A DNA stretch of 64,000 bases from Methanogenium cariaci JCM 10550 (GTDB lineage: Archaea > Halobacteriota > Methanomicrobia > Methanomicrobiales > Methanomicrobiaceae). The first letter of the stretch is position 1. Each line of letters begins with the position of its first letter. The translations under genes were made by a program, and so were the position numbers. The notes beneath the pieces are model-generated. The model did no database searches and was not told the DNA's origin. It worked only from the letters and a program-made list of their open reading frames with translations. The stretch lies in NCBI RefSeq assembly GCF_001315945.1, contig NZ_BBBG01000004.1:1-64000 (forward strand). The letters run 5' to 3'. This document shows positions 1-8,774 of the stretch, piece after piece.

Positions 1-2
1 AA

Positions 3-56
3 AAACTCCTGGAACTTGGCCTTGCTGCGCGAGGAATAATGCATGCTTACATCTGA
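3..56 (+). CDS. C-terminal end of an upstream gene (partial)
   Basis: An open frame enters from the left edge and stops at a TGA at 54-56, overlapping the start of the ThiF-like gene by 14 bases. Only 17 residues are visible, containing LLELGLAARGI. The overlap suggests translational coupling with the ThiF-like and MoaD-like genes. In archaea such pairs often follow an aldehyde:ferredoxin oxidoreductase gene, whose C-terminus often has a similar LEELGL-like stretch. That identity is a guess from context only. Confidence 0.4.
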   Translation, partial: KLLELGLAARGIMHAYI

Positions 57-782
57 AGAGAAAGAACAGTTTATTCGTCAGATCCCGATTCTGGGAGAAG
101 ACGGGCAGGAAAAACTTAAACATGCCGCGGTACTGGTGGCGGGAGCGGGAGGGCTCGGAACATCTATCGCCCTGCACTGTGCCTTTGCCGGATTCGGCAC
201 GGTCCGTATCGCAGACTGCGACAGAATTGAACGCTCGAACCTGAACCGTCAAACTCTGTACCGGCTGCATGATATCGGGAAGATAAAAGCTGATGCGGCA
301 GCGGAGAGAATACGGGGGGGAGTCACCCCGTATCTCAAGGTGGAAGCAGTAAACATGACCATCACGCCGGATAATGTGCTGAAGATCACAGAGGATATGG
401 ATATCATCATTGATGCAATGGACAACTATGATGCCCGGTATATTCTTGCAGATGCGGCAGAAGAACGCGGCATCCCGTTTATCCATGGCGCTATTGACGG
501 ATTCTACGGCCAGGTTGCAACCATCATACCGGGCCGGTCCGCCTGTCTGCGCTGCATAGTTCCCCATCCCCCTCCCAGAGAAAAGTCCCTGCACTCTCGG
601 CCACGACAGGCATTGTCGGCAGCATCCAGGTGACAGAAGCGATAAAGTGCATTGTGGGGGGGACGGGCACCCTACTTACCGACAGGATACTGATGTGGGA
701 CGGGCTGCATGGTGATACGGCTTTGATATACATCAGTTCTCTCAGAGACTGTCCGCACTGTGGAAATAAGGGTGAAAGTTAA
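43..782 (+). CDS. ThiF/MoeB/HesA-family adenylyltransferase (frame broken near 570-590)
   Basis: E1-like enzyme that adenylates the C-terminal glycine of a ubiquitin-like sulfur carrier, here probably the MoaD-like protein just downstream. The nucleotide-binding motif GAGGLGTS lies near residue 35, followed by the acidic DCD segment and the SNLNRQ motif typical of the family. Zinc-binding cysteines appear as CLRC and, near the end, CPHCG. The first frame is lost after the C-rich stretch at 565-580. The family C-terminus (ATTGIVGSIQVTEA) resumes in another frame and runs to a TAA at 780-782. Joined length is about 245 residues, normal for the family. I infer sequence error and not decay. Confidence 0.85.
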
Positions 783-796
783 ATGGAGCAGAAGAG

Positions 797-1080
797 ATGA
801 AAGTGACGGTAAAGACATTTGCAACGCTGCGCCGATTTATGGAGAGGGAATCCCATATGGATGTCGAGCCCGGCATCACCATGGGGGAATTCCTTGAGAT
901 GCTCACAGCAGCACACCCCCCCGGCCTCAAACATGAACTGTTTGATGAAACGGGCGAACTCCGAAAGTATGTGAACATCCTCAAGAACGGAAGAAACATC
1001 CATTTTATCAACGAGCTGGGGGGACGGTCCTTGAAGAAGATGACCTGATTGCCATCTTTCCGCCTTCCGGTGGTGGATGA
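797..1080 (+). CDS. MoaD/ThiS-like sulfur carrier (frame broken at 1018-1023)
   Basis: Small beta-grasp sulfur carrier, about 94 residues when repaired. The C-terminus that is adenylated and thiocarboxylated is visible only after a frame change at a run of six G: it then reads DDLIAIFPPSGGG and stops at 1078-1080. IAIFPP followed by terminal GlyGly is the family hallmark. As written, the first frame runs into a nonsense tail. A run of four or seven G restores the frame. It lies 14 bases after the ThiF-like gene and probably serves molybdenum/tungsten cofactor synthesis or another sulfur transfer. Confidence 0.85.
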
Positions 1081-1172
1081 GGAAGGAATCCCCCCCATCC
1101 CTTTTTCCAATTCTACGCGTTTTTTCACTGCGGCACGGGAGGACAGATACAGCATGTTCCGATGCACAGATA

Positions 1173-1191
1173 TATGCCCATATGAGTAATA
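1173..1191 (+). promoter_or_regulatory. Shared promoter/operator motif, copy 1
   Basis: TATGCCCATATGAGTAATA sits 24 bases before the ATG of the NifX-like gene. An almost identical 19-mer (18 of 19 bases) precedes the DUF5320 gene at 3693-3711. The core CATATG is palindromic and the arms form an imperfect inverted repeat. The distance to the start codon fits a core promoter overlapped by an operator. The bound regulator is unknown; DUF134 at 3306 is a candidate by context. Confidence 0.55.
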
Positions 1192-1214
1192 TTCAATGGT
1201 GGAGAATATCAGTT

Positions 1215-1553
1215 ATGAAAGTATGTATCACATCAAAAGGCGATTCACCAGAATCAGTTCCAGAAAACCGCTTCGGAAGAACCCCGTTCTTTGTCGTATA
1301 CAACGATGAGACCGGAGAGGTCATCGAGGCAATCAACAATGCAAGCGCAAATGACGCAAGTGGTGTCGGACCAAAGGTTGTCCAGATGCTCGTCTCAAAG
1401 GGCGTCAACGTGGTTGTCACCGGACAGGTTGGCGGCAATGCCAACAAGGGCCTTGAAGTCGCAGGCATTCCCACCTATGCATTCGGTGAGGCAACAACCG
1501 TTGCAGAGGCATATGTTGCGTACAAAGCAGGAACACTGGCCCGTATCGTCTAA
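1215..1553 (+). CDS. NifX/NifB-type iron-molybdenum cofactor-binding family protein
   Basis: Complete 112-residue protein of the dinitrogenase iron-molybdenum cofactor family. It contains the NRFGRTPFF segment, then VVVTGQVGGNA and a C-terminal AYVAYKAGTL helix. Members bind or carry Fe-S clusters or their precursors, and in methanogens they are widespread outside nitrogen fixation. The start at 1215 follows motif copy 1. Next come two MinD/ferredoxin ATPases, DUF134 and DUF5320, a recurrent archaeal neighbourhood that suggests Fe-S or metallocluster handling. The exact role is not known from sequence. Confidence 0.85.
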   Translation: MKVCITSKGDSPESVPENRFGRTPFFVVYNDETGEVIEAINNASANDASGVGPKVVQMLVSKGVNVVVTGQVGGNANKGLEVAGIPTYAFGEATTVAEAYVAYKAGTLARIV

Positions 1554-1581
1554 AAGGAGTGACGATTCCATTACTACCGGA

Positions 1582-2433
1582 ATGAAGATCGTTGTAGCAA
1601 GCGGCAAAGGTGGTACCGGCAAGACCATGGTCTCTGTCAACCTCGCATGGGCATTATCACAGTCACAGGAAATACATCTGATAGACTGTGATGCTGAAGA
1701 ACCGAACGTCCATCTCTTCTATCCCGGTGGGAAGAATGAAGGGCCGGTTACAATGAATGTCCCTGAGGTTGACAGCGAAAAATGTACTCTGCGGTGCATG
1801 CGGAGAATTCTGTCGGTATGGAGCAATCTCAGTTCTAACTGAATCAGTGATGTTTCAGGCACACCTCTGTCATTCATGCGGCGGATGTATACTGTCCTGC
1901 CCGGTGGATGCCATCACAGAAGTTCCCCGCCGGATTGGAATGATTACCCAGAGCCATCCCTCACCCACACTCACCATAATCTCTGGCATTCTTGATGAAG
2001 GTGAAATTGCTGCACCGGCAGTAATTAAGGCCGCAAAAGAAGCGGGAGAATGGGACGGTGTGTCCGTTCTTGACGGCCCGCCCGGCACTGCCTGCCCGGT
2101 TATTGAGACACTGGATGGTGCCGATGCGTGTATTCTTGTCACTGAATCAACACCCTCCGGCCTTGCTGACCTCAGGCGGGCTGCACACCTCGCAGAGGCT
2201 CTTGGTATCCCATCAGGAGTTGTCATTAACCGAAGTGACAATGAGGACGGCCCAACACTCGCATTCTGCGCAGAAGAAGGGCTGCCGGTTCTTTTAACCA
2301 TTCCTTTTGACCGGGAGATCGCTGCAATACAGAATCGGGGGGGTGCCATCCTCTGCTCAGAAAAAGAAGATTGGAAAGAGGCTTTTTCCCAGCTGTACAA
2401 GGACACCATGCTATCGCAGGAGGTAAATCATGA
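1582..2433 (+). CDS. MinD/ParA-type ATPase with inserted ferredoxin domain, copy 1 (frame broken near 1790)
   Basis: P-loop ATPase of the Mrp/MinD superfamily with a two-cluster ferredoxin insertion. The N-terminus has the deviant Walker [10 protein letters not shown]. The insertion shows CGACGEFC and CHSCGGCILSC, each followed by a CP or gly-rich turn, and then the switch motif DGPPGTACPV. The frame is lost near 1790, before the first cysteine motif; a two-base loss in a CT repeat would explain it. The open frame also overruns the next start at 2430, so a second small error near the end is likely, and the true stop is probably at 2424-2433. Probably an Fe-S cluster carrier or redox-linked ATPase paired with copy 2. 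Confidence 0.8.
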
Positions 2434-3309
2434 AGACCATCGCAGTGATGAGCGGCAAGGGCGGCACCGGCAAGACCATGGTCGCCGCCGGATTTTCTGT
2501 ATTTTCAGACGAACGACTGCTTCTTGCAGACTGTGATGTCGATGCGGCAAATCTCAGTCTGCTTTTAGAGACATCAAAGACCGAATGCCGCCCGTTCATG
2601 GGACTGGAGTGCGCAGCCATTGAACAGACCAAGTGTGTTGGATGTGGGATTTGTCAGGTTTACTGTCGATTTTCTGCAATCAATCAGGAGGATGACGGAA
2701 TATTTTCTGTTAACCCCCTGAAATGTGAGGGATGCGGCGTATGCTCCTTGTCTGCAGAGAAGGTGCAGTTACCATTTCCGAACGGCAAAGTGGCGAGGTC
2801 TGCCATTCTGACAGCCCGCATGGTCGTCTCTTCCATGCAGAACTCTTCCCCGGCTCCGGCACCAGCGGCCGTCTGGTCTTTGAGGTCAAAAAGGACGCTC
2901 TGAACGACGAACCGGATGTTCCGGCATTTCTGATCGACGGCCTCCGGGAATCGGCTGCCCGGTGATCTCTGCCATCAGCGGTGTGGATGCCGTTGTCCTT
3001 GTGACGGAACCCGGCATATCAGCCCTCCATGATCTCAGGCGGCTGGTCACGATCTGCAGACAGTTTAAGGTACAGATGTTTCTGGTGCTCAACAAAGCAG
3101 ACCTTGACGAGGAACGGGCAGATGACGTCAGAAGTTACTGTGCGGATGAAGCAATTGAGATCATCGGAACCATACCCTTTGACCCGGCAGTTATCGAGGC
3201 TGCCCGGCGCGGGGGGGAATCTGTCGCAGGCATGGACGCCCCGGCTGCAGTGAGTCTGAAGGAATCTTGGAAAAGACTCTCTGCTGTGATGGGGGGGATC
3301 TCACAATGA
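2430..3309 (+). CDS. MinD/ParA-type ATPase with inserted ferredoxin domain, copy 2 (two frame breaks)
   Basis: Second member of the tandem ATPase pair, about 293 residues when joined. Walker A is SGKGGTGKT; the ferredoxin insertion shows [11 protein letters not shown] and CEGCGVC. The frame changes near 2740 and near 2945. In both places one missing C restores the family sequence: CSLVC after the cluster motif, and [12 protein letters not shown] for the switch region. Both events are in runs of only two or three C, so the indels are not confined to long tracts. It begins with a good ribosome binding site (AGGAGG at 2418) and its stop overlaps the DUF134 start. Confidence 0.82.
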
Positions 3310-3691
3310 ACTGTGGTGCCGGAGGGGGGGCAACCGACGACGTGGCCGCCCCCCGTCGTGCCAGGATGATAGAGACCGAAGGCATGTGGCGGTGTTATGC
3401 TCCCTGCTGTGGGAGAGGTCAGCACCCGCAAGAGACGGTCACTCTCCTTCCCGAAGAGCTGGAGGCATTCCGGCTGGTTGACAGCGAGGGTCTGGACCAG
3501 GAATCTGCCGCAGAACGGATGCATGTCTCCCGGAGAACACTCTGGCGTGATGTCCATACTGCCCGCAGGAAAGTGGCTGATGCCCTTTCAGAAGGAAAGG
3601 TCATTGCATCTCAGACTGTGGGCACGCAGATCAGGATGCCTGCATCCTTTCAGATCAGGAGAATGAAACCCTGCCGCAACCGGAAGAGTAA
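3306..3691 (+). CDS. DUF134-family DNA-binding protein (frame broken near 3600)
   Basis: Predicted helix-turn-helix regulator of the DUF134 family. The family core [20 protein letters not shown] is followed by the recognition region [15 protein letters not shown] and ARRKVADAL. The N-terminus is cysteine-containing and glycine-rich. After residue 98 the open frame reads nonsense; another frame gives an acidic tail with CGHADQD and stops at 3689-3691, so a one-base error near 3600 is likely. The start overlaps the preceding stop (ATGA). It may control this cluster through the motif at 1173 and 3693; that link is inferred from position only. Confidence 0.75.
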
Positions 3692-3692
3692 T

Positions 3693-3711
3693 TATGCACA
3701 TATGAGTAATA
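3693..3711 (+). promoter_or_regulatory. Shared promoter/operator motif, copy 2
   Basis: TATGCACATATGAGTAATA differs from copy 1 (1173-1191) at one base and lies 28 bases before the ATG of the DUF5320 gene. It begins two bases after the DUF134 stop, so the DUF5320 gene probably has its own promoter and is co-regulated with the NifX-like gene. Confidence 0.55.
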
Positions 3712-3738
3712 ATGATCTGTTACACAGGAGTGATAAAA

Positions 3739-3986
3739 ATGCCAGGATTTGATGGAACCGGGCCCAGCGGACGTGGGGGCACGGACAGGCCGTGGGCAGG
3801 GGGCGTTGCCTGCCTGCGGGAACAGTCGCACCAGAACAGGGAGCGGCAGCCGGATCACCGGAAACAGTGCCGCCTGCACCTGCCTATCAGTTTGGTATGG
3901 GAGGGGGATTCGCTGCTGGCCGTGGCAGAGGAGCCGGTGGCCGCGGGTGCGGTCGTGGATGCGGCCGTGGATTTGGACGCAGATAA
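3739..3986 (+). CDS. DUF5320-type Gly/Arg/Cys-rich small protein (frame broken twice)
   Basis: Begins with [11 protein letters not shown], the hallmark of small archaeal DUF5320-type proteins, and ends with alternating GRG and GCGRG units ([14 protein letters not shown]). The three pieces lie in three frames, with changes at two runs of five G (3775-3779 and 3799-3803). A run of four at each site joins them into one protein of about 80 residues. The ribosome binding site AGGAG lies about ten bases before the ATG. The Cys/Gly-rich tail could bind a metal or Fe-S cluster, consistent with the neighbouring Fe-S genes. Function is not established. Confidence 0.75.
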
Positions 3987-4125
3987 CCGAAATCAAAACA
4001 ACCGGGAATGCGATTTCCCGAAAAACAGGATCTTGCAGAGAACAGGTCTGCTGATCTCTCATCCTTTTTACTGTCAGACGAATTCCATATGATTAAACCT
4101 GAACACATACCAGGTACGTATATCC

Positions 4126-4968
4126 ATGGAATCACACACTACGCAGATACTATCCATTGCCACAATCATTGTTCTCATTGGTATCATTTTCTCTCTCGTT
4201 CTGTTTCCCCAAGTGATATGTGAAGGAAAAAACGGTGAAGAAGCATCGGACACCCGTGACACGCTTTATCAGGTATCGACCATCAACGCCCTGCTCCAGA
4301 GTGTCTATGACGGTATCGTTCCCATCGGTGAGGTCAGAAAGCATGGCGACACCGCCATCGGTACCACGGATGGGCTTGATGGGGAGTTGATCGGGGTGGA
4401 CGGCGCGTATTATGTCATCCGTACGGATGGAGTGGCATATCCGCTCGCAGACACCGCAACCACTCCGTTTGTCTCTGCCACGTTCTTTGATAGTGATATT
4501 ACCATCCCTGCTGATACCATTGCCAATATCAGCCGGTTTGAAGATCAGCTGGAAGCAGGGCTCCCGTCTGCAAATGTGGTCTACGCCATCCGCATTGATG
4601 GCACGTTTGACTATGTGGAGACACGGAGTGTGCCAAAACAGTCCCGGCCGTATCCGAAGCTTGCAGAGGCGGTAAAGGAACAGACGGAATTTGAATTTCA
4701 TAACACCACCGGCACCATCGTGGGCTTCTGGTCACCGGAATTTGTGAGCGGCCTCAATGTGCCGGGGGGGTATCATATCCACTTCATCACCGATGACCGC
4801 CGCGCTGGCGGGCATGTACTGGACTTCAGTATGACCGGTGGGGAGATTGAAGTCGATATCACCCCCCCTGACCTTTACATCGTGCTCCCCCCCACCGAGG
4901 GTGATTTTTATCAGGTCAACCTCACCGAAGACCTGAGTTCGGCACTGGCATCCGTTGAGAAAAATTAA
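4126..4968 (+). CDS. budA: Alpha-acetolactate decarboxylase, membrane-anchored
   Basis: Intact 280-residue protein. After an N-terminal hydrophobic segment (residues 9-30) it follows the BudA pattern: LYQVSTINALLQSVYDG, then GEVRKHGD, the TTDGLDGE segment, TTPFVSATFF, and the zinc-binding YHIHFITDDRRAGGH with three histidines spaced as in characterised enzymes. The family converts acetolactate to acetoin. The N-terminal segment implies an extracytoplasmic or membrane-attached enzyme, unusual for a methanogen. It is monocistronic and convergent with the MscS gene. Family call is firm, physiological role is inferred. Confidence 0.9.
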   Translation: MESHTTQILSIATIIVLIGIIFSLVLFPQVICEGKNGEEASDTRDTLYQVSTINALLQSVYDGIVPIGEVRKHGDTAIGTTDGLDGELIGVDGAYYVIRTDGVAYPLADTATTPFVSATFFDSDITIPADTIANISRFEDQLEAGLPSANVVYAIRIDGTFDYVETRSVPKQSRPYPKLAEAVKEQTEFEFHNTTGTIVGFWSPEFVSGLNVPGGYHIHFITDDRRAGGHVLDFSMTGGEIEVDITPPDLYIVLPPTEGDFYQVNLTEDLSSALASVEKN

Positions 4969-5001
4969 ATTCCTTATTTTCCGGATGGCATGAGAGCAGG
5001 G

Positions 5002-5031
5002 TCCGATCCAAAACAAAAGAGGCGGATCGGA
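5002..5031. terminator. Inverted repeat between convergent genes
   Basis: TCCGATCC at 5002-5009 and its exact complement GGATCGGA at 5024-5031 can form an 8-bp stem with a 14-base loop. It lies 33 bases after the acetolactate decarboxylase stop and directly abuts the MscS stop on the other strand, so it may serve both. Confidence 0.4.
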
Positions 5032-5032
5032 T

Positions 5033-5876
5033 TTATTCTGCCATCATCTTTGCGGGAACGTGCGCCAGTGGCGGAGGCAAAATCCCCTGCCGGGAAAGTT
5101 CGACCCATGCCCTGCGTGTCACCTCTGACCGGAACTCAAACTCGGATCGGAGATCATTGACATATGCCTTGCCACGAACTCTCCGGTAGAACGGATAGTC
5201 CTGCAAAAGAACCGTATATGGGCGTGTGGGGGGGAGACATACACATATTTCGAGGTGATGAGTGCGTCTTTGAGAATATTCATTGCCAGGCCTGCATCCG
5301 ACCGGGAATCGATGTAGATGTCAATGATGACCATCATCTCAGTCTTTCCGGCATTCTGGCTTGCCGTAGCTCCTGAAAGATGGCATAATTCGGAATGGAT
5401 ACCACCGAATCGTCAGGGGGGGTCACCACCCGGGTTGCCCGCAGGCCGATATCGGTGACCTCACCATACGTACCGCTGACCTCTATCTTGTCACCGATCT
5501 GGTAGGGTCGTTCAAAGGCGATCACAATGCCGCCGATGATATCGGCAAAGATATCCTTGAGCCCAAATCCGATTGCAGCGCCGAACAGTCCGGAGAACAA
5601 GGCAAGTTCCGTAAGGCCCGGATCAAAGATGGTCTTCAGGATGAAATACAGCGCAGAGACGTAGACAACGATCTTCAGGAGAGGGATGACCATCGTCACC
5701 GTGATACGGTATCTGCCCGCCTTTTCAGAAATCTTTCGCAAAAGAAAATCCGCGACTTTGACGATGAGGTATGCTGCAACAAGTGTCAGAACAATCGTGA
5801 TGGCGGCATCCGGATCCGGTATGGCCAATGTGATCAGGGAACCGTCAGCAGCAGAGGTCACATTTATTTCTGCCAT
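5033..5876 (-). CDS. MscS-family mechanosensitive channel (frame broken near 5340 and 5233)
   Basis: Small-conductance mechanosensitive channel of about 280 residues. Two or three transmembrane helices (residues 20-50, 60-90) are followed by the MscS core: GLFGAAIGFGLKD, IIGGIVIAFERPYQIGD and IGLRATRV. The frame changes after SIPNYAIFQE and again at a run of seven C near 5233. The third piece supplies the C-terminal domain (VLLQDYPFYRRVRG) and stops at 5033. The start directly abuts the stop of the ATPase gene upstream, so the two are co-transcribed. Confidence 0.85.
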
Positions 5877-6919
5877 CTACCACACCATCCTGATACGCGT
5901 TACATACCCCCCCTTCACACAGCTGAGCGCCTCGGGTTTTATCTGGAAATATCCCTTCTCCTCAACCACCAGTCCCTGGTTTGTCAGGCGGAAGAGGGCC
6001 TGTTTCAGGTTTATTTCAGGCCCTGCGATCTCTGCCAGATCTACCACGCTGACTGATTCCATGGAGAGGATGATCATGAGCAGGAATGACTCATTGATAT
6101 CAAGGTTGATGGCACAGGGAATGTCGGGGGGGATGTCCGCCACCCGGAGCGTCTTCCCTTCAAGGGTGGTGTCCCATAACTGCTCTGCCACCCCCCCATA
6201 ATTGCCATCTGCAATCCGGACGATTTTGTCAAAGGCAGTCTCTTCGGCATCTGCGGGATGAATACGGTTTGCATCGCCATTTGTTTTACGGAGGTGCGGC
6301 ACCGGGACAGTGAACGGTTTTTTTGAAAAGGGCAGCCTCATCGTCCACTGATGAGCAGAAATGAGGGGGGGGCCTCTTGGGGGGGCGTTTCTTCCCCGAT
6401 AAATTCAATGCCCTCCGTATACCGGGACATGATCAGTGGTTTCAGGGTCTTGCTGTTAATGTCGGGCAGATCGATGATGACCGGAAAGAAGGTGTCGATG
6501 TGTCGGGTTGCCTGAAGATAGGACCAGGTAAAACTGTTCCACTGGGTGATGAAGAGCCGCTCTGATGTGGAGAGGTGATCCAGAAAGGCATCCAGCATTG
6601 CAAATCCGCCAATCTTTCTCGTGGCGAGGAAATGGCAGTGATCCATCACCACGATATCCTTGTGGCCGGTGATTTGGGTGAGAAAATTCCTGCTTTTGAC
6701 AATCGAGAAGAAGGGGAGGTGAATAACCCGATCCGGATGGCGACGCAGTATGCCGTCCATCAGGATGTTCTGACCGGCGAACGGGTCAGCGATGACCGCG
6801 ATGTGAGACGGCCGGTTACGGTCATATGCATCCACGACCGCAGTGATCCTGTCCCATTCAGTCTCAAAAAGGATGGGGGGGTGAGTAAGATCTGCGGCAA
6901 AGTCCGGATCCCTGCCCAT
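5877..6919 (-). CDS. Predicted ATPase with C-terminal winged-helix region (frame broken at 6366-6373)
   Basis: Two open frames, 6338-6919 and 5877-6341, read as one protein of about 347 residues if the run of eight C near 6366 is corrected. The N-terminal half has a nucleotide-binding loop-like segment (DPFAGQNILMD, about residue 45) and a Walker B-like VVMDHCHF. The C-terminal half has ADGNYGGVAEQLW, typical of a AAA+ lid, then a winged-helix-like tail (SVVDLAEIAG). It could also be two proteins coupled by an ATGA overlap. It probably forms an operon with the downstream MscS gene. No specific function recognised. Confidence 0.55.
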
Positions 6920-6942
6920 ATGTCAGATAACGGTAGCGGAGC

Positions 6943-7653
6943 CTATATCCTTATGCTATTCTGTTTTGGTGAATTCACCCAGGCGCGAAGACCGCATGGA
7001 TCATCGGTCACCCACCCGTCTGCACCGGAGGATGCTACCTTTTGGTATGCTTCAGGGGGGGTATTGAGTGTCCAGGTGATGACAGACAGTCCCTGCCGGT
7101 GTGCCTCTGTGACCATCTCCTGCGTGAAAGTATTGGTACGTGGAAGAATAGCATCCGCACCAGTATAAAGAACCGGGGGGGCAAACGGGTCGTCGCAGTC
7201 CGTGGAGCAGATGAGGCCTGTCTTCACCCGGGGGGGGAGCAGACGTTTTACCGCCCGGATGCTCTCCGGGTAAAAGGAGACAATCCAGAGGGAGTCAGGA
7301 TCATATTCGCAGAGAATACTGCACACGGCCTCTTCGGATCCGGATTCTTTTATCTCTGTCACGATTCCGCAGGACGCAGGCGGAGGTCACACACATCCTG
7401 CAGTGTCGGGATGGGATGGCCATCCCCCCGCGTCGAACTGCTGAATCTCCCGGAGCGTCTTTTCGCTGACCAGCCCGCTGCCGTCTGTTGTACGGTCAAG
7501 GGTGGCATCGTGCATCACCACCGGTATGCCGTCTTTTGTCAGGCGTATGTCAATCTCCACAAAATCCGCGCATCTCATCCCTTCCTTCAGGGCGGTTACG
7601 GTGTTTTCCGGATGGATGGCCTGTGCTCCCCCCCGGTGTCCGACAATAAACAT
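6943..7653 (-). CDS. Glycerophosphodiester phosphodiesterase (frame broken near 7427)
   Basis: GDPD-family TIM barrel of about 237 residues. The N-terminus shows the catalytic HRGG and the HPENTVTAL motif, then the metal-binding FVEIDIRLTKDG and VVMHDATLDRTTDG. The frame is lost at a run of six G/C near 7427; a run of four restores AGMAIPTLQDV, the usual family continuation. The second piece contains the C-terminal half with ADGWVTDDP. The enzyme hydrolyses glycerophosphodiesters to glycerol-3-phosphate and an alcohol. Confidence 0.88.
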
Positions 7654-7950
7654 GCCTTTCCCTGTGGGTATTCAGGTAATATGAACTGGTCGATGATCAC
7701 GGGAATTATGGACATAAAGGAACGGCCGTTATAAAAATCAGGAAAAAAACAGTAACATCTGTCCGGGCAAAAGGTATGGTTGCCTACGAAATATCAAATG
7801 AATCCAAAAAACAGGCCTCCGGCTCATTACCGGGGGGGGATTTTTACCATTTCTGCAGAGACCGTTGACGTTGCAACGTCTCTGTCATGTTCACCGAATG
7901 ATATCCGCGAAAGCTAATGTCCCGGATACCGGAGCGGCAAAAAAAGAAGA

Positions 7951-8211
7951 TTAGTATCTTCTGTATTCGGTGCGCGGTCTCTGAGGACGTGCTTCGTCGA
8001 TTCTAAGTGTGCGGCCTTCGAACTCGGTCTCGTTGAGAGCTTCCATTGCTTTCTCTGCCTCTTCAACGGTGCCCATCTCAACGAACCCAAATCCTTTGCG
8101 CTCAATGACACGGACGTCCTTAACATCGCCAAAATCTTCAAATATTTCTTTGAGTTGAGCTTCCGTAACTGAATACGTAAGATTGCCAACGTATAACTTG
8201 CTGCTTTCCAT
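7951..8211 (-). CDS. RRM-domain RNA-binding protein
   Basis: Intact 86-residue single RNA-recognition motif. RNP2 is LYVGNLTYSV and RNP1 is KGFGFVEM, with the usual alpha helices between, and a short Arg/Pro-rich tail. Glycine-rich single-RRM proteins are common in bacteria such as cyanobacteria and occur only in some archaea. It is monocistronic. The upstream region holds a TATA-like element and a perfect 8-base inverted repeat (8241-8258). By analogy it may act as a cold or stress RNA chaperone; that is inference. Confidence 0.92.
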   Translation of the reverse strand: MESSKLYVGNLTYSVTEAQLKEIFEDFGDVKDVRVIERKGFGFVEMGTVEEAEKAMEALNETEFEGRTLRIDEARPQRPRTEYRRY

Positions 8212-8240
8212 TTAAGTACTCCAATCTGGGATAGTATCTC

Positions 8241-8258
8241 AGATAGTATGTACTATCT
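8241..8258 (-). promoter_or_regulatory. Perfect inverted repeat upstream of the RRM gene
   Basis: AGATAGTA and TACTATCT flank two bases, ending 30 bases before the RRM start codon. A further related ATAGTAT lies at 8231-8237. A TATA-like TAATATAA lies about 25-30 bases upstream on the minus strand, near 8272-8280, so the repeat would sit at or just after the transcription start. It could be an operator or a 5' UTR hairpin used in autoregulation. Confidence 0.5.
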
Positions 8259-8323
8259 TGGCGCTCATCGGTTATATTATGTCGTGCTGTCTCCCGTGAA
8301 ATGATGGAGAGACCAACAGACAA

Positions 8324-8774
8324 ATCAGTGCATCAACTGTGCTGGCAGGACGTGCATTTGCATGCCTGACTATTCTGTGAAATATATGGCTTCTGCAAAA
8401 AATAGTGAGTGAATTCCTGGCGGATTCTTAAACGGGACGATACATGGGAAATTTACGTGATGCACTTCGGATTCAGAAACACAGATGCAGGTATTTCTCC
8501 ACGCGTATCTGATCATTCAGAGATGTCTGTGATACGGGCTTGGACGGCACGGTGTCAGCCGACCTATCATCTCAGGGGGCGCACCACAGGATATGGAGTG
8601 CCGCCCCCCCATATGAAAATGAGGAGGTACGAAATAAAAATAAAAAAACATTCTCTCCCCATGGGATACAGAAATCTGTTCTGCATGGGTGGCGGACACC
8701 TCATATTATCCCGACATTTCCCTGCGGCATATATTTTTTATATGTTAGTGTAGTAGTAGGGAATAGTGAGAACC
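8324..8774. other. Intergenic region with a long imperfect hairpin and a TATA box
   Basis: I see no convincing gene here. An extended hairpin can form at 8658-8689: CCCATG pairs with CATGGG, and inside it CAGAA pairs with TTCTG, leaving a 5-base bulge on one side. A TATA-like stretch (ATATATTTTTTATAT) at 8729-8743 lies about 32 bases before the start of the small gene at 8775, so the hairpin is outside that transcript. Confidence 0.4.

Noticed and set aside
8409-8753. Open frame between the RRM and small-protein genes
   Set aside because: No family features, composition unlike neighbours, and it overlaps the hairpin and TATA box.
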